NCBI GenBank assembly: GCA_944320685.1
Contig: CALUIK010000006.1
Location: 1-64,000, forward strand
Source of the DNA: an uncultured Alistipes sp.
GTDB lineage: Bacteria; Bacteroidota; Bacteroidia; Bacteroidales; Rikenellaceae
Direction of reading: 5' to 3'
DNA: 64,000 nt
The stretch's first letter is position 1. The number at the start of each line of letters is the position of its first letter. Of this stretch, positions 25,343 through 33,652 are shown in pieces. Made by a program: the position numbers and the translations under genes. A model generated the notes under the pieces. It saw only the letters and a program-made list of their open reading frames with translations. It had not been told where the DNA came from and ran no database searches.

Positions 25343-25582
25343 GGTCGTAAGTTTTTTACGGTTAAACACTCCGTTAGATTTGGTTTCGTAGTGCAAAGTA
25401 ACGGTGGCTGTGTGACAACTTGTGACACAAATGCGGATTCGTTGTTTTTTTCTGCTTCGATGGGCGTAAAGTCGGCCTGGACAGTTTCCCGTGGCGTATG
25501 ACTGGCGCGGAGGCATAATTGACTGCGGGCGGTGTCCACTGTCAATTGATTTAATTGGAAACGTATAGGCCGACAGCCGTTA

Positions 25583-26509
25583 TTACTTTTCCGTGAGTGT
25601 GTTATCGGCCGCCGACGGCCAGAAACGTCGGACGTAATCGTTGATGTATTGTATGAACTCGGGTGATTCGACGATTTCAATGTCGTCCATCAACCCTACC
25701 GCAAAACGTGCCGCACCGGCATAGTCCGCCACGTCGGTGTCCAGAAGCCAGCGGCCGTCGGGCAACGGTGTGACGTGCTGTTCCGCCAAGGGGTACTCCT
25801 CAAGCAACAGGTTGCGGGCCATGATACCCATGGCGAGGCGTATGTGCAGGCGGCGTGTGCCGTTCATGCGGAATATATCGACGAAGCCCTTTACGTGTGC
25901 GCCTTCGTTCCGCCACGGGTCGTCGGTTACTGTCACCGACCCTATGCGTGCCGTCTTGAACAATTTGCAGACTCCGTCTTCGGTGTCGTAGCACCATACC
26001 TGAACATAATTTGTGGTGAAGGCGAAGGGTTCCACATACCGGTCGCGCACGGCCGAACCGTGGGACGAACGGTAGTCGTGCAGCACGGCCTGACGCTTCT
26101 GCTCGATGGCCTCCACGATGTTGCGCACGTTCGAGGCGTTGTCGCCGCGGACGATGGTATCGGCAAGAATCTTGTTGTCGTATACCGAGTACAGCTTGCG
26201 TTTGAGGTTCTGTTTGAGAAGATTGGTATCGTCGATACTTTCGATGGCGCGCTTGAGGATGACGGCCTCCTCTTCGGTGAAGTGCACCAACTGCGAGATA
26301 TCCTTGAAGTGCGGCGATTCTTTGTCGAGGCGTATTATGCCGTTGCTCTTCTTGATGACGAAGCCCGCATCGCGGAAAGTGTCTATGTAGCGGTACACCG
26401 TGCGGCGCGACATGCCCAGCCGCTCGGCGATGTCATCCACCGTGTAGAGCGTGTTTGCCGTGAGCATCTTCATCAGACGCAGCATGCGTTCAATCTTGGG
26501 CTGGTCCAT
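25583..26509 (-). CDS. WYL-domain transcriptional regulator
   Basis: A 308-residue regulator. Residues about 1-60 form a winged HTH (TVDDIAERLGMSRRTVYRYIDTFRDAGFVI). Residues about 130-230 form a WYL-type domain with AVLHDYRSSHGSAVRDRYVEPFAFTTNYVQVWCYD; the signature aromatic/Arg pattern is present in diverged form. WYL proteins bind a ligand, often a nucleic acid or nucleotide, and switch DNA binding. The target is unknown. The start overlaps the end of the 26490-27038 gene by 20 bp, so the two are coupled in the LUD-STM3941-WYL set. Confidence 0.88.
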   Translation of the reverse strand: MDQPKIERMLRLMKMLTANTLYTVDDIAERLGMSRRTVYRYIDTFRDAGFVIKKSNGIIRLDKESPHFKDISQLVHFTEEEAVILKRAIESIDDTNLLKQNLKRKLYSVYDNKILADTIVRGDNASNVRNIVEAIEQKRQAVLHDYRSSHGSAVRDRYVEPFAFTTNYVQVWCYDTEDGVCKLFKTARIGSVTVTDDPWRNEGAHVKGFVDIFRMNGTRRLHIRLAMGIMARNLLLEEYPLAEQHVTPLPDGRWLLDTDVADYAGAARFAVGLMDDIEIVESPEFIQYINDYVRRFWPSAADNTLTEK

Positions 26510-27038
26510 CCTCGGGGGCGGCCTTGCGGCTGTATCGTGTTAGGTATTGTTCAAGTATGTGCATTATCTCATCCTCGTCTGCGTCGATGTTGTTCAGCGC
26601 GATAGAGCATGGCGAACCGACACAGCAGGTGTTGGCTTTCATCAGTATGCGGCCGAAGGCTGTGCCGCTGTTTTGCTCGATGAACCGCTGCACGTCGTGC
26701 AGGTGTATGACGAGCATGTGCTCGCGTGCGATGTCTACCCTTTCGAATCCGTTTATATCGCTCCACGGAAGCTTGTAACATACTTGTGAGGGAGAGTTTA
26801 TCGTGAGCGATGCCGGTGTCAGTACAAGTACCTCGCGGCGGAACGAGCCGCGCAGGAAGTTGCGCAGGCCGATGATGAAGCACAGGCCGAAGAAGGCCAC
26901 CCCAATATACCCTATCAATTTGGTCATTATGCCACTCGGAATGGATGTGACATAAAGTGACGCGGCTATCATCGCCGGTGCCGCGATAAATGTTATGAGT
27001 ATTATCCGCAGCTTCTTGTAATAATAAACGTGGTTCAT
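26490..27038 (-). CDS. Two-TM membrane protein, STM3941-like
   Basis: A 182-residue protein with two N-terminal membrane helices (residues about 12-30 and 37-60), then a soluble beta-rich part with PWSDINGFE and, near the end, SIALNNIDADEDEIMHILEQYL. This layout matches what I know of the STM3941 family, whose function is unknown. A pair of cysteines (NTCCVGSPC) sits before the last helix. It overlaps the WYL regulator by 20 bp and follows the LUD gene by 23 bp, so these three genes are probably one transcript. Confidence 0.6.
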   Translation of the reverse strand: MNHVYYYKKLRIILITFIAAPAMIAASLYVTSIPSGIMTKLIGYIGVAFFGLCFIIGLRNFLRGSFRREVLVLTPASLTINSPSQVCYKLPWSDINGFERVDIAREHMLVIHLHDVQRFIEQNSGTAFGRILMKANTCCVGSPCSIALNNIDADEDEIMHILEQYLTRYSRKAAPEDGPAQD

Positions 27039-27061
27039 GGTTTAAGGTTGTTGCGGCGGTA

Positions 27062-27694
27062 TTATAATCCAAGCTCCTCGTCTATTAGGATCACGGTTAT
27101 GCGTCCCTTCGGGTGGCACTTGTGCAGTATGAGGCGTTCGTTGCAGATGCGTTGCGGCGAAGCGCAGTCGTGGCAGCGCCCCGTTACTGCGCAAGGTGTC
27201 TTGAACCCCTCATGCCGTGCGACATTCTGCGGTGCAGCCGTTTCGCGTATGCGTGCATAGGCCTCCTCCTGCGTGGAGACGATCTTGTTGCGGCCGGCTA
27301 CGAGCACCACCTTTCGCGGTCCGAAGGCTATGGGGGCGATGCGGTTGCCTATCATATCGAGCCAGTGCAGCGAGCCGTCGGCACATACTGCGTTTATGCC
27401 TGTTAGGAACAATCCGCACGTAAGGGCCTCGCGGCGGCGTTCTATGAGGTCGCGGAACGGTACTCCCGCCTCGAATGTGTCTATGAATGGTATCTCGGTT
27501 TGTTCGCGCAGCCAAGCGACGGTGCCGGTAGCGTGGAGGGTCATCGAGTCGCCGAAGGATATGCTTGCGGGTTGTAGCTCGCCGATAATGGAACGTATAA
27601 TCGTTCCCGCTCCGGCGGCCGTGGCGGCCGTGCGCACATCGAACCCGTTGCGCGTAAGTGCCTTTATGCAACGTTCTGTAGTTTCGTTTGTCAT
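27062..27694 (-). CDS. LUD-domain protein (lactate-utilisation LutC/YkgG-like)
   Basis: Starting at 27694 gives 210 residues. A LUD domain is suggested by NGFDVRTAATAAGAGTII, SFGDSMTLHATGT, LTGINAVCADGSLHWLDMIGNRIAPIAFGP and VVLVAGRNKIV. The C-terminus has a Cys-rich segment (CAVTGRCHDCASPQRIC) that could hold an Fe-S cluster or zinc. LutA/LutB partners are absent nearby, so lactate oxidation cannot be assumed; this is the stand-alone DUF162-type found in many anaerobes. It lies downstream of dnaA by 117 bp. Confidence 0.8.
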   Translation of the reverse strand: MTNETTERCIKALTRNGFDVRTAATAAGAGTIIRSIIGELQPASISFGDSMTLHATGTVAWLREQTEIPFIDTFEAGVPFRDLIERRREALTCGLFLTGINAVCADGSLHWLDMIGNRIAPIAFGPRKVVLVAGRNKIVSTQEEAYARIRETAAPQNVARHEGFKTPCAVTGRCHDCASPQRICNERLILHKCHPKGRITVILIDEELGL

Positions 27695-27811
27695 ATGAGT
27701 ACGGACTTTCAGATAACGGGCGCTGTTCGTCGGCATGCATGATCGTGTCCTCTTGCCCTATCCACCCCCCCCTATCTCTCGGCTCCATCTCGGGCAGGGA
27801 TGTTGTGGCGG

Positions 27812-29218
27812 TTACTTGCCGAGGATGAGTTTCTCGATCTCCTCGATCTGTCCCTTGAAGACCTTGTCGGTCTCGATCATGTTGGTCACGGCCTTGCATG
27901 AGTGCAGTACCGTGGCATGGTTGCGTCCTCCGATGGCGGCGCCAATGGCCGCGAGCGGCGCTTTGGTGTGTTGTTTTGCCAGATACATGGCTATCTGTCG
28001 TGCCTGTGCCACCTCGCGCGTACGTTTCGATGAATTGAAGCTCTCCTCGTCGATGTCGAAGTAACGGCATACTGTTTCGGTGATGTGCCCTATCGATATC
28101 TCCTTTTGGTTGAGCTGCACGTACACCTTCAGCACCTCCTTTGCCAAGGAGGTGGATATGCGGCGCCCGAGGAACGAGGCGTTGGCCACGAGTGACGAGA
28201 GGGCGCCTTCGATCTCGCGGATATTGGCCGAGATGTTCTCCGCCAGGTAGTTCACCACCTCGTCAGAGATATTGACATTCATACGCCCTGCCTTCACCTT
28301 GATGATCTTCACCTTTGTTTCGTAGTCGGGCGTGTCGATCTTGGCAGAGAGACCCCACTTGAAACGGGTGAGGAGCCGCTGCTCTATATCCTTAAGCTCG
28401 ACGGGGGGCTTGTCGGAGGTGAGGATCAGTTGCTTTCCGGCCAATTGCAGGTGGTTGAATATGTTGAAGAAGGCGTTTTGCGTGCCGGCCTTGCCCGTAA
28501 GCTCCTGTATGTCGTCGATTATCAGTACGTCGATCATCTGGTAGAAGCGGATGAAGTCGGTGATTTCGCCGTTCTTGTATGCAGTCTGGAACTGTGCCTG
28601 AAACTTGTTTGTCGAGACATAGAGGACCTGCAGTTCTGGATGCCGCTCGCGTACCTCGTGGCCTATGGCCTGCACGATGTGTGTCTTGCCGAGACCCGAA
28701 TCCCCATATATATAAAGAGGGTTGAACGGTGATGACCCGGGTGAGAGCGCCACAGTCATGCCCGCGGAACGGGCCAGACGGTTGCACTCGCCTTCGATAT
28801 GGTTGGCGAAGGTGTAGTTGGGGTTCAGCTGCGGGTCGATTGTTATCTTCTTCAGGCCCGGTATGACGAACGGGTTCTTGATATTTGCCGTGTCGGTTCG
28901 GGTGCTGAATTGCGATATGGCCGTGGTGTCGGCGGAGGCCGACACGGGCATCTTCTCCTCGACGCTGGGCACGGCATAGAACAGGCGTGTCTGCTGGCCG
29001 TATATCTGGTATATTATCTGTGAGAAGAACTTCAGGTAGTTTTTCTCGATATGTGTGACGTAGCTCTCGTTTGGGACCTTCAGGCGGAGGTTAGTGCCGT
29101 CGAATTCTAGAGGTATGATGGGTGCGAACCATTTTGAGAACTCCTCCTGCGAGGTCTGTTCCTTGATACGGTTCAGGCAAGCCTGCCATACGTCGTTATT
29201 ATGTCGAGAGTCGATCAT
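27812..29218 (-). CDS. dnaA: Chromosomal replication initiator DnaA
   Basis: DnaA binds DnaA boxes at oriC and opens the duplex. The 468-residue protein has an N-terminal DnaB-contact domain (about 1-90, VWQACLNRIKEQTSQEEFSKWF), a linker, and AAA+ domain (Walker A GDSGLGKTHI, Walker B LIIDDIQ, sensor motifs). It ends in the DNA-binding domain with the signature GAAIGGRNHATVLHSCK. All elements are intact. dnaN and gyrB are not neighbours, as is common in Bacteroidetes. One DnaA box is seen upstream at 29371-29379. Confidence 0.98.
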   Translation of the reverse strand: MIDSRHNNDVWQACLNRIKEQTSQEEFSKWFAPIIPLEFDGTNLRLKVPNESYVTHIEKNYLKFFSQIIYQIYGQQTRLFYAVPSVEEKMPVSASADTTAISQFSTRTDTANIKNPFVIPGLKKITIDPQLNPNYTFANHIEGECNRLARSAGMTVALSPGSSPFNPLYIYGDSGLGKTHIVQAIGHEVRERHPELQVLYVSTNKFQAQFQTAYKNGEITDFIRFYQMIDVLIIDDIQELTGKAGTQNAFFNIFNHLQLAGKQLILTSDKPPVELKDIEQRLLTRFKWGLSAKIDTPDYETKVKIIKVKAGRMNVNISDEVVNYLAENISANIREIEGALSSLVANASFLGRRISTSLAKEVLKVYVQLNQKEISIGHITETVCRYFDIDEESFNSSKRTREVAQARQIAMYLAKQHTKAPLAAIGAAIGGRNHATVLHSCKAVTNMIETDKVFKGQIEEIEKLILGK

Positions 29219-29370
29219 CGTAGCACAACAAATTGTCTGTCTTGTCCGTTATCCGAACAGAGGTTCTTGGCTCCGGCAGAAGCGAATTTGGACCCTGCGG
29301 TACCTCATGGGAACCGCGTTTTGTCTGTTCGCAACGTTCGGGATGAGTTCTTTGTTCGGCACCACAAAGT

Positions 29371-29379
29371 TGTGAATAA
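29371..29379 (-). promoter_or_regulatory. Single DnaA-box match upstream of dnaA
   Basis: TTATTCACA on the minus strand fits TTATNCACA. It lies 153 bp upstream of dnaA in the AT-rich 29219-29562 intergenic stretch and may serve autoregulation. One box is too few to call an origin. Confidence 0.4.
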
Positions 29380-29476
29380 ATTTGTTAAAATAAATTGCCG
29401 GTGCTATTGTTTTTTATTTTTTTTTATATATAGACAAACAGGGCTTTTTTGCACCCTCCATTTTAAGTCTCTGATA

Positions 29477-29507
29477 TTGAATATTCGAAAAAAAAGCAGT
29501 ATTTTTG
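29477..29507 (+). promoter_or_regulatory. Promoter of the phosphohexomutase gene
   Basis: TTG (29477-29479) and TATTTTTG (29500-29507), spacer 20 bp. Together with 29219-29476 this makes up the dnaA-mutase intergenic region; no other gene is seen there. Confidence 0.75.
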
Positions 29508-29562
29508 CATATCAGAAATCGGTATGTACCGAACATTAATTATAACTAAACCTTATAGAAAG

Positions 29563-31308
29563 ATGGCAGACCAATTGGACTCAATCGTCATGTCGAAAGC
29601 CTTAAAATGGCTCGGCGGCGATTATGACGAGGCGACAAAATCACAGGTTAAGTTCCTGATCGATAATGATAAAAAAGAGTTGACCGAGAGCTTCTACAAG
29701 GATCTCGAATTCGGTACTGGCGGTTTGCGCGGCATTATGGGCGTGGGAACCAACCGTATGAACATTTATACAGTTGGCACGGCGACGCAGGGCCTTGCGA
29801 ATTACCTGAAGAAGAATTTTGCGGGCGAGGCGATACGTGTCGCCGTAGCTCACGACAGCCGCAACAATTCGCGTATGTTCGCAGAGCGTGTGGCCGATAT
29901 TTTCGCTTCGAACGGCTTTAGTGTCTACCTGTTCGACGCGTTGCGTCCGACCCCCGAGTTGAGTTTCGCCATACGTGAGCTCAAGTGCCACTCGGGAGTG
30001 GTGATCACGGCTTCGCACAACCCCAAGGAGTACAACGGTTACAAGGCCTATTGGAACGACGGTGCGCAGGTGACGGCGCCGCACGATACGAATATCATCG
30101 CCGAGGTTGAGAAGATCACCGACAATGCGCAGGTGCTTACCGGCGCCAATGCCTCGAATATCGAGATTCTGGGAGAAGGGTTCGACCGTATATATATCGA
30201 CCGCATAAAGCGCGACGTGCAGCTCTCGCCCGAGAGCGTGGCCAAGTATCATGACATGAAGATCGTCTACACGCCGCTGCACGGAGCCGGTATGCGTCTT
30301 GTACCGGCTTCGCTGCGCAATTTCGGTTTCTCCAATATAATAATGGTGCCCGAGCAGGCCGTTATCGACGGCAACTTCCCCACTGTCGAGTCGCCCAATC
30401 CCGAGGAGCGCAAGACCATGTCGATGGCCATAGATTTGGGCCGTCGCGAGGGGGCCGATCTGGTGCTTGCAACCGACCCCGATTCGGACCGTATAGGCGT
30501 GGCGTTGCGTAACGGCAAGGGAGAGTATGTTCTGCTGAACGGCAATCAGACGCTTGTGCTGCTGATGAGCTACCAGCTTACGCGCTGGGCCGAGCGCGGC
30601 GAACTCGACGGTAACCAGTATGTCGTGAAGACCATCGTGACGTCGCTTATGGCCAATGCCGTTGCCGACAGCTTTGGTGTCAAGTGTTACGACTGCCTTA
30701 CTGGATTCAAATACATAGCCCGCATCATCCGCGAGAATGAAGGCAAAGCCAAATATATCGGCGGCGGCGAGGAGAGTTTCGGATACCTCGCAGGCGACTA
30801 TGTTCGCGACAAGGATGCCGTGTCGGCATGCTCTCTGGCGGCAGAGGCTGCGGCGTGGGCCAAGGATACTATGGGCCTTACATTGTACGAATGGCTACAG
30901 CAGCTATATGTGAAGTACGGGTTCTACCGCGAGGGGCTCGTCTCTGTGGTGCGCAAGGGCAAGGACGGCGCCGAGGAGATACAGCGCATGATGGTTGAGT
31001 TCCGCAAGAAGCACCCTGCGCAGCTGGCGGGCTCGGATGTCGTTACGGTACGCGATTACAAGACGCTCGAGGAACTGGATGTACGCACGGGTGCCCGCAA
31101 ACCTATCGAGCAGGAGTCGAGCAACGTGCTGCAGTGGATCACGGCCGACGGTACCATAGTCTCTGTGCGCCCTTCGGGTACGGAGCCCAAGATCAAGTTC
31201 TATTTCGGTGTGAAGGAACATCTTGCTTCGGTCGATGGGTACGACGCGGTTCTGGCCGCCCTCGATGCCAAGATCGAGCGCATCAAGCGTGAGTTGAAAC
31301 TCGTCTGA
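29563..31308 (+). CDS. Phospho-sugar mutase (phosphoglucomutase/phosphomannomutase)
   Basis: Interconverts hexose 1- and 6-phosphates, feeding glycolysis and sugar-nucleotide synthesis. Starting at 29563 gives 581 residues, the length of the PGM2-like branch. The phospho-serine loop VVITASHNPKEYNGYK, metal loop ATDPDSDRIGVA, sugar loop GGGEESFGYLAGDYVRDKD and phosphate-binding loop RPSGTEPKIKFY are all intact. It has its own promoter and terminator. Glucose versus mannose preference cannot be read; PGM2-like proteins are usually phosphoglucomutases or pentomutases. Confidence 0.95.
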   Translation: MADQLDSIVMSKALKWLGGDYDEATKSQVKFLIDNDKKELTESFYKDLEFGTGGLRGIMGVGTNRMNIYTVGTATQGLANYLKKNFAGEAIRVAVAHDSRNNSRMFAERVADIFASNGFSVYLFDALRPTPELSFAIRELKCHSGVVITASHNPKEYNGYKAYWNDGAQVTAPHDTNIIAEVEKITDNAQVLTGANASNIEILGEGFDRIYIDRIKRDVQLSPESVAKYHDMKIVYTPLHGAGMRLVPASLRNFGFSNIIMVPEQAVIDGNFPTVESPNPEERKTMSMAIDLGRREGADLVLATDPDSDRIGVALRNGKGEYVLLNGNQTLVLLMSYQLTRWAERGELDGNQYVVKTIVTSLMANAVADSFGVKCYDCLTGFKYIARIIRENEGKAKYIGGGEESFGYLAGDYVRDKDAVSACSLAAEAAAWAKDTMGLTLYEWLQQLYVKYGFYREGLVSVVRKGKDGAEEIQRMMVEFRKKHPAQLAGSDVVTVRDYKTLEELDVRTGARKPIEQESSNVLQWITADGTIVSVRPSGTEPKIKFYFGVKEHLASVDGYDAVLAALDAKIERIKRELKLV

Positions 31309-31334
31309 CATAATATTCTTGAGTATTTTGCTGT

Positions 31335-31358
31335 GGCTGCCCTTTTGTAAGGGCGGCC
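31335..31358 (+). terminator. Terminator of the phosphohexomutase gene
   Basis: A 10-bp stem with one G-U pair (31335-31344 with 31349-31358) followed by GCTTTTCG, 26 bp past the stop. Confidence 0.65.
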
Positions 31359-31465
31359 GCTTTTCGTGTATGTCGTTGGTTTTGCCGCTAGTTTAGTATT
31401 TTCTATACGGGCCGGATTCCAATGCCCTGCTTTGCCGAGTCGTTTTTTTTTTTTTTTGATAAATA

Positions 31466-31479
31466 ACTAATAAAATAGT
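31466..31479 (+). promoter_or_regulatory. BlaI/MecI-type operator 1 (ACTA-N6-TAGT)
   Basis: ACTAATAAAATAGT has the half-sites and spacing of the known BlaI/MecI operator core (ACTACATATGTAGT). Its right end touches the -33 TTG of the blaI promoter. A run of 15 or more Ts lies just upstream. Confidence 0.7.
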
Positions 31480-31509
31480 TGTGTGACTAAAAAAATAGTT
31501 GTACATTTG
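31479..31509 (+). promoter_or_regulatory. Promoter of the blaI-M56 operon
   Basis: TTG (31479-31481) and TACATTTG (31502-31509), spacer 20 bp. Operators 1 and 2 overlap this promoter, so repressor binding should block it. Confidence 0.75.
31486..31499 (+). promoter_or_regulatory. BlaI/MecI-type operator 2 (ACTA-N6-TAGT)
   Basis: ACTAAAAAAATAGT lies exactly 20 bp after operator 1, two helical turns, in the spacer between -33 and -7 elements. Confidence 0.7.
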
Positions 31510-31575
31510 TACATACGATCGGAAGGCAAAGAAGTCCGAGATATGTTGAATAGCGCAAATAACCTAATCTGAACT

Positions 31576-31962
31576 ATGGGAGAGAGACTGAGACAGCGGC
31601 CGCGGGAGCTGACGAAGGCCGAATTGGAGATAATGCGTATTTTGTGGGATCGCGGCGGCGGCTTTGTCAACGACGTGTTGGCCGAGCTGTCAGACCCCAA
31701 ACCGGCCTATAATACCGTGTCGACCATAATCCGCATACTGGAGAAGAAAGGTTTCGTCGCCCATCGGGCCTATGGCAAGAGCTATGAGTACTACCCTACG
31801 GTCGACCGCGATACCTACACGCATGGTTTCATGTCGTCGGTGTTGGACATGTTTTTCGGCGGCTCGGCCGAGCGGCTTGTGTCGTTTCTGGCGTCGCGGC
31901 GTTCTATTTCGGTCGAGGAGACTGATGCTATAATCGAGATGCTTAAAAGGGAGAAGCGATGA
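31576..31962 (+). CDS. BlaI/MecI/CopY-family transcriptional repressor
   Basis: A 128-residue repressor. A winged HTH lies at residues about 11-75 (LTKAELEIMRILWDRGGGFVNDVLAEL then YNTVSTIIRILEKKGFVAHRAYGKSYEYYP), followed by a C-terminal dimerisation helix region. In this family the partner M56 peptidase or its downstream signal inactivates the repressor. Two operator-like dyads overlap its promoter, so it likely represses its own operon. Its stop overlaps the M56 gene start by ATGA. What signal is sensed is unknown; no beta-lactamase gene is near. Confidence 0.92.
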   Translation: MGERLRQRPRELTKAELEIMRILWDRGGGFVNDVLAELSDPKPAYNTVSTIIRILEKKGFVAHRAYGKSYEYYPTVDRDTYTHGFMSSVLDMFFGGSAERLVSFLASRRSISVEETDAIIEMLKREKR

Positions 31963-33584
31963 ACGGCCTGATATATATGCTCGAGGTGGTGTTGTGCAGC
32001 GCTCTTTTCGTTGCGTTGTACAAGGTGCTTTTCGAAAGGCGAATACCACATCGTGCAGCGCGGATCTACATCGTGGTGTCGATGTTCGCAGCGACGATGA
32101 TTCCGGCATTTGAGATCCCTGTTTATACTTCTGCTTTTTCCTCTGCCAAGGTTTCGCATACAGATATTATATACCGCATGCTGACAATACGGGATGCGGC
32201 CGATACGGAGGCAGGTACAATGGCGGCCGTGTCTGATGTGACGAGCACGCAAGAGGAACAGCGTTCGGCAGTGTTTGCTGTCATGGCTGTTTTGTACGGT
32301 ATTGGAGTGGCGGTGAATGCATATCTTTTCCGTCGCCGTTTGAAGGCCGTATACGGGTTGCGCCGGCGTGCCTGTTGTACGGACTGTGCAGGTTATGTAC
32401 TCGCCGTGAGCGACGAGGTTAAGGAGCCGTTTACTTTCGGCCGTACTGTTTTCATAAACGATGGTATCGGCGGCAGGGATCGCGAGCAGGTTCTGGCACA
32501 CGAATGCAGCCATGTCCGTCACCGCCATACGGCGGAGAGGCTGGCCTTGGAGGTACTTCGGTGTTTGTTTTGGGTTAATCCGTTCGTGGGTATGGCATCG
32601 CGGCTTTTGGTCGAGGTGCAGGAGTACGAGGCCGACGGCGACGTGCTCGCCTTGGGATACGGCTTGGATGAATATCGGATGCTTATTTTCCGACAACTCT
32701 TTGGTTATAATCCGGATATAGCCTGCGGGTTGAAGGGTCAAACCATAAAAAAACGATTTGTTATGATGACATCTTTCAATGGAGGCCGAGCCTCCATTCT
32801 ACGCCTTGGCGCGGTGTTGCCGCTGACGGCGGCGATGGTTCTTGTATTCGGATGTGTGCGTGCCAGAGCAGGAGCCGGTGTTTTGCCGCAAAACGAGTAC
32901 GAAGTTGTCGACTTTGTTCTTGACGGCAAGGTGAAGAGTGCGTCGGAGGCGTGGAACAGCGTCGCGGGTACGTTGCCGAGGTTCGCATTCTGGGATGACG
33001 GTACGGTTGAAATTATGGCCGACGAAGCGTGGGGTTACTTTCGCTCGGGATGGTACGACTATACGTTCGACGGAGAAGAGCTTGAATTGTCGGGCGCGGC
33101 CGACTATACACTGCCGTGCAAGGTGGAGCAGGGGGCTGACGGTATTGCTACGCTACATATCTCGATTCCGGACGCTGTCGTCGGAGAGATTACCCTCAAG
33201 CCTGATGCCGATGCCGACACGTCGACAGGCGACATGGTGTGCCGCCGATGGGAGGGCCTGCTGCCTGCGGCGTCGTGTCCGGGTATACGTTATTCACTCG
33301 CGGTACACAGCCGCGAACACAGCGGTGACGGTACGTTCCGTCTTGTGATGACATATATAGAGGCGGAGGATGGCAGGGACGTGTCTTATGCTTACAGCGG
33401 ACGTCGTTATACGCTGCGCGGCATGGCGGGCGACGACAACGCTACGGTCTGGCAGTTTGTGGCCGATAATGGCGAAATCTTCAATTTCCAGTACGACAGC
33501 GGCGGTAATACGCTTACTTTGTTGAACGCCGAATTCGAACGGCCGCAGACAAAACTCAATTATACGTTGACGGTCGTAGAGTGA
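31959..33584 (+). CDS. BlaR1-like M56 membrane peptidase with NlpE-like C-terminal domain
   Basis: A 541-residue sensor peptidase. Membrane helices occur near residues 4-24, 35-52 and 104-124. The zinc motif H181-ECS-H185 in LAHECSHVRHRH fits HExxH on the cytosolic face, and another helix (about 275-293) leads out of the cell. Instead of a BlaR1 penicillin-binding domain, the C-terminus (about 410-541) has GLLPAASCPGIRYSLAV and a GDDNATVWQ-type end, like the NlpE copper/envelope-stress lipoprotein domain, though the CxxC of NlpE is reduced to one Cys. Translationally coupled to blaI. Confidence 0.85.
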   Translation: MNGLIYMLEVVLCSALFVALYKVLFERRIPHRAARIYIVVSMFAATMIPAFEIPVYTSAFSSAKVSHTDIIYRMLTIRDAADTEAGTMAAVSDVTSTQEEQRSAVFAVMAVLYGIGVAVNAYLFRRRLKAVYGLRRRACCTDCAGYVLAVSDEVKEPFTFGRTVFINDGIGGRDREQVLAHECSHVRHRHTAERLALEVLRCLFWVNPFVGMASRLLVEVQEYEADGDVLALGYGLDEYRMLIFRQLFGYNPDIACGLKGQTIKKRFVMMTSFNGGRASILRLGAVLPLTAAMVLVFGCVRARAGAGVLPQNEYEVVDFVLDGKVKSASEAWNSVAGTLPRFAFWDDGTVEIMADEAWGYFRSGWYDYTFDGEELELSGAADYTLPCKVEQGADGIATLHISIPDAVVGEITLKPDADADTSTGDMVCRRWEGLLPAASCPGIRYSLAVHSREHSGDGTFRLVMTYIEAEDGRDVSYAYSGRRYTLRGMAGDDNATVWQFVADNGEIFNFQYDSGGNTLTLLNAEFERPQTKLNYTLTVVE

Positions 33585-33594
33585 TTTTTTCCCT

Positions 33595-33643
33595 ACATGA
33601 AACGAGCCGGTACTTCCGTATGGCGTACCGGCTCGTTTCATGT
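33595..33643. terminator. Bidirectional terminator between convergent genes
   Basis: A perfect 19-bp stem (33595-33613 with 33625-33643) sits between the ends of the M56 peptidase gene (+) and the SGNH esterase gene (-). Confidence 0.85.
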
Positions 33644-33652
33644 AATGTATGC

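Noticed and set aside
29219..29562. Origin of replication
   Set aside because: Only one DnaA box and no gene-orientation switch; not enough for an oriC call.
31442..31458. Homopolymer T-run as a phase-variable tract
   Set aside because: It lies outside the promoter core and any coding frame; could also be a sequencing artefact.
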